Assembly: GCA_031292735.1 (NCBI GenBank)
Contig: JARLGP010000231.1
Location: 1-28,803 of the forward strand
DNA: 28,803 bases
Source of the DNA: Holophaga sp.
GTDB lineage: Bacteria; Acidobacteriota; Holophagae; Holophagales; Holophagaceae
Reading direction: 5' to 3'
Positions 24,080 to 28,803 of this stretch are shown piece after piece. The translations under genes and the position numbers were made by a program. Numbering within the stretch: the first letter of the stretch is position 1; each line of letters starts with the position of its first letter. Below the pieces are notes generated by a model. It had not been told where the DNA came from. It saw nothing but the letters and a program-made list of their open reading frames with translations, and searched no databases.

Positions 24080-25459
24080 ATGCACGTTCTGGTGATCGGA
24101 TCAGGCTACGTGGGCCTGGTGGCCGCGGTCGGTTTTGCCGAGGCCGGGCACCAGGTGCTCGGAATCGATGTGGACGTTGCCAAGGTCAACAAGCTGCGCC
24201 AGGGGATCTCGCCCATCTACGAACCGGGGCTGGACGAATGGCTGGCCCGGCACCAGGCCTCGGGCCGGCTCAGCTTCGGGCTGGACCTCAAGGAAGGCAT
24301 CCGCCAGGCGGACGCCGCCTTCATCTGCGTGGGCACCCCGCAGAGCGAGGACGGCAGCGCCGACCTGCACTACGTGCTCAAGGTGGCCGCCCAGCTGGGC
24401 CAGGCCATGGCGCTCCGCGACCTGACCGCCAAGCCCCTGGTGGTGGTGGACAAGAGCACGGTTCCGGTGGGCACCTCGGCCCGGGTGGAGGCCGCCATCA
24501 AGGCCCAGACCGACCGCAGCTTCGAAGTGGTCTCCAACCCCGAGTTCCTGCGCGAAGGCTGCGCCATCGACGATTTCGTGAAGCCGGACCGGGTGGTGGT
24601 GGGCTGCCGCAGCGCCCAGGCCGAGGCGGTGATGAAGCAGCTCTACGGCGGCTTCCTGGAAGCCAGCGGCGGACGCTGGCTGTGCATGGATCCGGCCAGC
24701 GCCGAGCTGACCAAGTACGCCGCCAACGCCATGCTGGCCCTGCGGATCAGCTTCATCAACGAGATCGCCGGCCTGTGCGAGCAGGTGGGGGCGGATGTGC
24801 AGCGCGTGGCCGAGGGCATCGGCAGCGACCACCGGATCGGCCGGTTCTTCCTGAACCCCGGCCCCGGGTTCGGCGGCAGCTGCTTCCCCAAGGATCTGCA
24901 GGCCCTGCTCAAGGTGGGCCGGGAGAACGGCCAGCCGCTGCGCGCCCTGGAGGCCACGGTGGAGGCCAACCGCCATCAGAAGCAGGCGCTGGCCATCAAG
25001 GTGCGCAAGTATTTCAAGTGCCAGGCGGGCAACCCTGCCCCGCTGGCCGGCCGCCGCTTCGCCATCTGGGGTCTGGCGTTCAAGGCCAACACCGATGACA
25101 TCCGCGAAGCCATGGCGCTGGAACTGATCGATTCGCTCACCGCCCTGGGGGCGGAGCTGGTGGTCCACGATTTCGAGGCCATGCCCAACGTCCGCGCCAA
25201 GGTGGGCGACCGGGTGCGCTACGCCGAGGATCCGCTGTCCGCCTGCGACGGCGCCGACGCCCTGCTGATCACCACCGAGTGGCCGCAGTACGCCCAGGCC
25301 GATCTGGCCGCCGTGGCCGGGCGGCTCAAGACCCGGCTCATGTTCGACGGCCGGAACCTTTTCCAGCCTGAGGCCATGAAGGCCAAGGGATGGACCTACC
25401 ATTCCATCGGCCGGCTGCCGGTGGGTCCCACCGGCCACCCCGAGGTGATCGCCGACTAG
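24080..25459 (+). CDS. ugd: UDP-glucose 6-dehydrogenase
   Basis: It oxidises UDP-glucose to UDP-glucuronate with two NAD, supplying capsule, exopolysaccharide or LPS sugars. 459 residues: the N-terminal NAD domain begins [22 protein letters not shown] (GxGYVG at 7-12). The middle region has [16 protein letters not shown] and the Lys/Asn helix [18 protein letters not shown]. The catalytic Cys268 is in [14 protein letters not shown], and the C-terminal domain has [15 protein letters not shown]. The start is 24080, with GGGAGT upstream. The divergent tolQ lies 120 bases away; a TATACT at 24013-24018 could be a -10 box but lacks a good -35. tatA follows after 34 bases. Confidence 0.95.
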   Translation: MHVLVIGSGYVGLVAAVGFAEAGHQVLGIDVDVAKVNKLRQGISPIYEPGLDEWLARHQASGRLSFGLDLKEGIRQADAAFICVGTPQSEDGSADLHYVLKVAAQLGQAMALRDLTAKPLVVVDKSTVPVGTSARVEAAIKAQTDRSFEVVSNPEFLREGCAIDDFVKPDRVVVGCRSAQAEAVMKQLYGGFLEASGGRWLCMDPASAELTKYAANAMLALRISFINEIAGLCEQVGADVQRVAEGIGSDHRIGRFFLNPGPGFGGSCFPKDLQALLKVGRENGQPLRALEATVEANRHQKQALAIKVRKYFKCQAGNPAPLAGRRFAIWGLAFKANTDDIREAMALELIDSLTALGAELVVHDFEAMPNVRAKVGDRVRYAEDPLSACDGADALLITTEWPQYAQADLAAVAGRLKTRLMFDGRNLFQPEAMKAKGWTYHSIGRLPVGPTGHPEVIAD

Positions 25460-25493
25460 CCTCGAACGCCTTCCCCCCCCGCAGGAGTCCGCC

Positions 25494-25703
25494 ATGGGAA
25501 ATCTAGGTTTTGGAGAAATGCTGCTGATCGGCGTGGCCCTCCTGATCTTCTTCGGACCCGCCAAGCTTCCCGAGCTGGGCAAGGCCCTGGGCAAGAGCAT
25601 CCATGAATTCAAGAAGGCCGGCCGGGAGCTCACCGATTCGGTGGAAGGGGCCGGCGAGGAAGAGGGCAAAAAGGACGATGGGAAGAAGGATGAAAAGAAG
25701 TAG
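25494..25703 (+). CDS. tatA: Sec-independent translocase subunit TatA
   Basis: A 69-residue protein with the TatA/E architecture: a short N-terminal transmembrane helix ([15 protein letters not shown]), the hinge [18 protein letters not shown] with its conserved FGPxKLP, an amphipathic helix ([14 protein letters not shown]) and a highly charged Lys/Asp/Glu tail. TatA oligomers form the pore that exports folded twin-arginine proteins. An AGGAG site lies before the ATG. tatC follows after 65 bases; no tatB-like gene lies between them, as in minimal TatAC systems. Confidence 0.93.
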   Translation: MGNLGFGEMLLIGVALLIFFGPAKLPELGKALGKSIHEFKKAGRELTDSVEGAGEEEGKKDDGKKDEKK

Positions 25704-25768
25704 CGCCGGGCGCCCGCACCGTTCCGGATCCCCCTTCAAGCCTTCCCCCAGGACCTGACCCCAAGCCG

Positions 25769-26584
25769 ATGACCAACGACGAGCCCGAAACCAGCAACCA
25801 GATGACCTTCTGGGAACACCTGCACGAACTGCGGGCGCGCCTGATCCGCAGCGCGATCATCCTGGTGGCGATGTTCGCCCTCACCTACGGATTCCGGTTC
25901 CGGCTCATGACCTGGGCGCAAAAGCCCTTCATGGAAGTCTACAAGGCCCAGGCCATCGCCCAGGCCCATGCCATGCACCAGGCGGTGCCCACGGTGTTCG
26001 AGCCGTTCGCCTTCACCAGCCTCACCGAACCGTTCTTCTCGCTGATGCGGCTCTCGCTCTGGGCGGCGGTGTTCCTGGCCGCGCCGCTGCTGTTCCACCA
26101 GCTATGGTGCTTCATCCGGCCCGGACTGTACGCCCGGGAGCGGCGCCTAGCCATCCCGTTCGTGCTGGCCACCACCGGCTGTTTCCTGGCCGGCGCGGCA
26201 TTCGCCTACCTGAACGCGTTCAAGTTCCTGGGCGACATCCTGTTCAAGGAAGCGCTGAACGCGGGCCTGCGCACCAACCTCCACCTGGAGGACTACCTGG
26301 ACCTGTTCATCTACACCGTGGTGGGCACCGGAGCCATGTTCGAGCTGCCGGTGCTGGTGTATTTCCTGGCCCGGTTCCGGCTGGTCACCGCCCGGTGGAT
26401 GCTGAAATACTGGCGGCACGCCACCATTGCCATCCTGTTCGTCAGCGCCTTCCTCACCCCGGGCGACGTGGTGGTCACCACCATCTTCTTCAGCGTGGTG
26501 CTGCTGGGCCTCTACTTCATCTCCATCCTGGTGGCCTGGGTCGCGGCGCCCAGGAAGCCCCGGGAAAACGAAGGACCTGAATAG
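25769..26584 (+). CDS. tatC: Sec-independent translocase subunit TatC
   Basis: A 271-residue polytopic membrane protein that recognises twin-arginine signal peptides. The N-terminal signature is MTFWEHLHELRARLIRSAI. Six hydrophobic segments follow, with the conserved EPFFSLMRLSLWAAVFLAAP and LWCFIRPGLYARERR loop, then the ATGCFLAGAAFAY helix and the FELPVLVYFLARF segment near the C-terminus. The ATG at 25769 gives a short polar N-terminus (TNDEPETSNQ); the ribosome site is weak, so coupling to tatA is possible. It converges on a methyltransferase gene, and the dispersed repeat copy B occupies the gap. Confidence 0.95.
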   Translation: MTNDEPETSNQMTFWEHLHELRARLIRSAIILVAMFALTYGFRFRLMTWAQKPFMEVYKAQAIAQAHAMHQAVPTVFEPFAFTSLTEPFFSLMRLSLWAAVFLAAPLLFHQLWCFIRPGLYARERRLAIPFVLATTGCFLAGAAFAYLNAFKFLGDILFKEALNAGLRTNLHLEDYLDLFIYTVVGTGAMFELPVLVYFLARFRLVTARWMLKYWRHATIAILFVSAFLTPGDVVVTTIFFSVVLLGLYFISILVAWVAAPRKPRENEGPE

Positions 26585-26588
26585 TTAA

Positions 26589-26631
26589 GGGCCGCGCGAA
26601 ACGGGAAGGGTTATTCCATCACAACGGCTTA
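26589..26631 (-). repeat. Dispersed repeat element, copy B
   Basis: 38 of 43 bases match 13664-13706, about 12.9 kb away. It fills nearly the whole gap between the convergent tatC and methyltransferase genes. In - orientation its first three bases, TAA, are the methyltransferase stop codon, exactly as in copy A. The inner hairpin (GGAA...TTCC) is kept, with one pair fewer. Confidence 0.7.
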
Positions 26632-27279
26632 AATGACTCGCTGCGCCAAAATTCGACCATAAAACGGGCTTCCTTGTTCGCATGAAAGAGCCAGGAATCC
26701 CCCGTGCGCAAGGGCATCTTCCAAGGTCACAGCATCCGTTGGAAATTCCTCTCCAATGTCCTGAAGAAGGCAATCCGGCACCCTTAGTTTCGGATCCGAT
26801 CGGCCCTCGCGGAAATCGACAACCGCAGACTGCCACCCAGGGAAGCAGATGACATCCTCCAAAAGGAATAAGGCCCCCGGTAAGAATGACGGGCCGATAT
26901 GGGCAAAGAACGAAGCCTTTTCCTTGTCGCTGAGGTGGTGGAGGGCACGCCTCGAAAACCCCTTTGTAAATTGACCCGCGTCAAGCATCCGTTCAGAAAA
27001 ATCAGCCTTGATGAGTTTAACGTTCTCAACGCCGCGTAAATGCCTATGTGCTCGGGTCATTTGGAATGATGATATGTCTATGCCAACGGCCTCCCGGACT
27101 CGTTTGGCTGCTTCGAGTAAATGGAAGCCCTCGCCTGATCCGAAATCAACAAACCGGTCATTCACATCGAGTTCCAGCGGTGCCAGGCACTCCATGATTT
27201 CTTTGATGTTTTTTGGATTACGTTCGTTATATCGTATAGCCCTTGATTTTCCGGTCCAATCCCCAAATTGATGAACCAT
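26629..27279 (-). CDS. SAM-dependent methyltransferase in an AT-richer segment
   Basis: A 216-residue protein with a class I methyltransferase core: motif I RFVDFGSGEGFHLLEAA (residues ~42-58), AVGIDISSFQMTRAHRHL for strand 2, VKLIKADF for the adenine-binding turn, and ALHHLSDKEK with LEDVICFPGW further on. The substrate is unknown. The C-terminal ~60 residues are not recognised. The start at 27279 follows a GGGAGAG site about nine bases upstream. Base composition and codon use are clearly less GC-rich than in ugd-tatAC, suggesting transfer. It has no obvious operon partner. Confidence 0.75.
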   Translation of the reverse strand: MVHQFGDWTGKSRAIRYNERNPKNIKEIMECLAPLELDVNDRFVDFGSGEGFHLLEAAKRVREAVGIDISSFQMTRAHRHLRGVENVKLIKADFSERMLDAGQFTKGFSRRALHHLSDKEKASFFAHIGPSFLPGALFLLEDVICFPGWQSAVVDFREGRSDPKLRVPDCLLQDIGEEFPTDAVTLEDALAHGGFLALSCEQGSPFYGRILAQRVI

Positions 27280-27532
27280 TGTTTATTCTCTCCCGGTTCC
27301 AGCAGATAAATTCATTGGATGCCGCAAACCTATCACAAGTTGCCAACCGATCAGGGCCCCGGCAAAATCGTGCGGCGTAGCCATTTTCACGGTAAGGCAC
27401 TCCGGTCGAATTCTTCGAGGTGCTCGACCTCCCCCGTTCGCGCGGCCGGTTCGGAGCCGACCCCACCGAAACAGGTTCCAGGAATCTAGAGAAACCCCTT
27501 CCCGCTGGGTAAGATTCTGCGTCGGAGGCGCC
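27280..27532. other. Divergent intergenic region without a supported gene
   Basis: 253 bases between the divergent methyltransferase and DinB-like genes. The half next to the methyltransferase is AT-rich. A - strand open frame of 83 codons crosses it but shows no recognisable protein features. Promoters for both neighbours should lie here; I could not identify a convincing pair. Confidence 0.4.
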
Positions 27533-27982
27533 ATGACTCCTCACCTTAACCGTCTTTATGAGCATTTGGCCTGGGCCGACAACCTGCTCTTGGATGCGCT
27601 GGAAAGGGCCGGCGGCACCTCGCAGCCCGTTCTACGCCTCCTGAGCCATGTTTTCGGTGCGGAACACCTTTGGCTGATCCGCATCCGGAAGGGGGACACC
27701 TCCAGCAGGTCCGCATGGCCACAGCTTTCGCTGCCCCAATGCCGCACCATTGCCGAGGAGACCCATGCGGGATTTCGGGAGATCGTGGAGACATCCACAG
27801 AAGGCGATCTGGCGACCTTGATTCCATATCGAACCACCAAGGGCCAGCCCATGGAAACGTCACTGGAAGACATCCTGCTCCAGGTTAGGCATGACAGCGC
27901 ATGCTTTATGCTAATTATGTGCATCGCCTTTCACCTTGTCCAGGGCGGCCTTGATCTTCGGGTTGTCGGGGTCGAGCTGTAA
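27533..27982 (+). pseudogene. DinB-family protein, 3'-truncated
   Basis: The first ~120 residues match the DinB/YfiT four-helix fold: LNRLYEHLAWADNLLLDAL, then LLSHVFGAEHLWLIRIRKG with the first metal-ligand histidine, and METSLEDILLQVRHDSA. In this family the next residues should be a YHRGQ-type segment with the remaining histidine ligands and ~25 more residues. Instead the frame runs into unrelated sequence (CFMLIMCIAFHLVQGG). Its last 72 bases are antisense to the 3' end of the convergent esterase gene. The break near 27895 looks like a deletion or rearrangement junction. The metal site is therefore incomplete and the gene is probably inactive. A GGAGG site precedes the ATG. Confidence 0.65.
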
Positions 27983-28803
27983 GGCTTTTTCGTAGTTGGT
28001 GTTGGCTTGTTGCCTGTCTCCCTTGGCGAGACATGCCTCAGCCAGAGCTTCCCAGGCGTGGACAGAACCCGGATAGTTTTCGACGTTCAGCTGAAAATAG
28101 CCGAGGGCTTGTTCCGGTTGCACATGGGCGCCTACCCTATGGACGATTTCCTCCGGCGGCAACAATCTGGAATGGATCCGGTTGGACACCCTCTGGTAGT
28201 GCGCGGTGATCGCTGCTGGATGCGCTTCAAAATTCCGCAAATCTGGCCGGTAGCCATCGTAGATGAACTGAAGGCCCTGATAGAGCGAGATCAGCGGCAC
28301 CGAACCGTGGTCTTCCGCGGGGATTACCTGAGACTCGGTTCGGTAGCCGCGAGCAGTGTTGGCCTTGACGATGCTTGAGAAAGCTCTGGCCGTCTTCGGT
28401 GCGGGGTTGGGCACGCCACTCCAGGCCAGGTAAATTGTACTGTTTAGAGGTTTTTTCGGTGACGGGTCCGCTTTGGCTCGAGCCAACACAAGGTCGTTAT
28501 CCCACCAGACGGCTGAATCGATGGCCATGAAAGCCTGGAATGCCGGGTCGGGCGCCATCATTGCGTTAAGGGTGCACAGCCCCCCGAGAGAATGCCCTAC
28601 CAACACCCGGAACGGCAGCGTCCGGTAGCTGGCATCGATGTGCGGCACCAATTCCTTTTCCAGGAAGCGAAGGAAGTCCGGGCCGCCGCCGCTGGTCGCG
28701 AAATCCTTGTGGTGGGTGGGGGTTAGATCCCGCATTCGGTCCGCGTGCGGGATGGCGATGATGATGTGCGGCGGTATCTGGAAGTTGAAATTGATACCTT
28801 CAC
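27911..28803 (-). CDS. Alpha/beta-hydrolase esterase with C-terminal TPR, partial
   Basis: The frame stays open to the window edge (EGINFNFQIPPH... at the edge), so the start lies beyond 28803; 296 residues are visible. It resembles Fes/IroE-type putative esterases: RMRDLTPTHHKDF, GGPDFLRFLEKELVPHID, the nucleophile elbow VGHSLGG, MAIDSAVWWD and AEDHGSVP, giving a plausible Ser-Asp-His set. The C-terminal ~50 residues form a TPR unit (AWEALAEACLAKGDRQQANT and YEKALQLDPDNP). The upstream part probably includes a signal peptide, not visible here. The substrate is unknown. It overlaps the 3' end of the truncated DinB frame by 72 bases. Composition is less GC-rich than in core genes. Confidence 0.85.
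   Translation of the reverse strand, partial: EGINFNFQIPPHIIIAIPHADRMRDLTPTHHKDFATSGGGPDFLRFLEKELVPHIDASYRTLPFRVLVGHSLGGLCTLNAMMAPDPAFQAFMAIDSAVWWDNDLVLARAKADPSPKKPLNSTIYLAWSGVPNPAPKTARAFSSIVKANTARGYRTESQVIPAEDHGSVPLISLYQGLQFIYDGYRPDLRNFEAHPAAITAHYQRVSNRIHSRLLPPEEIVHRVGAHVQPEQALGYFQLNVENYPGSVHAWEALAEACLAKGDRQQANTNYEKALQLDPDNPKIKAALDKVKGDAHN

Noticed and set aside
27283..27534. 83-codon - strand frame between the methyltransferase and DinB-like genes
   Set aside because: No ribosome site, no family resemblance and Arg/Gly-rich composition; it is probably chance in the intergenic region.
28007..28378. 123-codon + strand frame inside the esterase gene
   Set aside because: It is antisense to the TPR-esterase coding sequence, which has clear motifs.

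Overview
The window is high-GC bacterial chromosome with tightly packed genes. It comes from an organism with a diderm-type envelope, judging by a TolQ/ExbB-type channel, TatAC, signal peptidase II and a bifunctional class A penicillin-binding protein. The mix of NHL-repeat secreted protein, DUF309 protein and very GC-rich housekeeping genes reminds me of Acidobacteriota of the Holophaga/Geothrix kind. That placement is inference from general resemblance and has not been tested.

Layout. 1-1122: the 3' end of a 2,5-dioxovalerate (alpha-ketoglutarate semialdehyde) dehydrogenase and an isochorismatase-family hydrolase, both +. 1144-4959: fabF and a class A PBP, both -. A 22-bp, nearly palindromic spacer separates the PBP from divergent nadK (4982-5863). 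5865-7863 is a - block of rbfA, truB and a vapB/vapC toxin-antitoxin pair. 7941-10653 is a + block of a SAM methyltransferase, pgk and tpiA. 10718-11355 holds a second toxin-antitoxin-like pair (BrnT-like toxin, ribbon-helix-helix partner) with a perfect 15-bp palindrome upstream. Next come a multi-zinc-ribbon protein (-) and, divergently, DAHP synthase (aroF).

13263-14322 is a decayed accessory strip. It contains an internally deleted PaiB-type gene, a pair of inverted repeat elements and a small secreted protein of unknown function. 14323-17597 is ileS-lspA (-). 17678-20785 encodes a large exported protein with four Ig-like segments and twelve NHL repeats. 20910-23959 is a tight - operon of tolQ, a DUF309 gene and nadB. 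24080-26584 is ugd, tatA and tatC (+). From 26585 to the end the composition becomes visibly more AT-rich: a repeat element, a methyltransferase, a truncated DinB gene and a partial esterase-TPR gene.

How the genes work together. Most are core metabolism or cell envelope: NAD synthesis and phosphorylation (nadB, nadK), lower glycolysis (pgk, tpiA), entry to aromatic biosynthesis (aroF), fatty acid elongation (fabF), peptidoglycan (PBP), translation (ileS, rbfA, truB), lipoprotein maturation (lspA), protein export (tatAC) and UDP-glucuronate for polysaccharide (ugd).

No large defence, CRISPR or biosynthetic system is visible. The least explained signal is a roughly 43-bp element, about 88% identical between 13664-13706 and 26589-26631. 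Both copies supply the stop codon of an accessory gene, and a third, degenerate copy lies inverted at 13607-13637.
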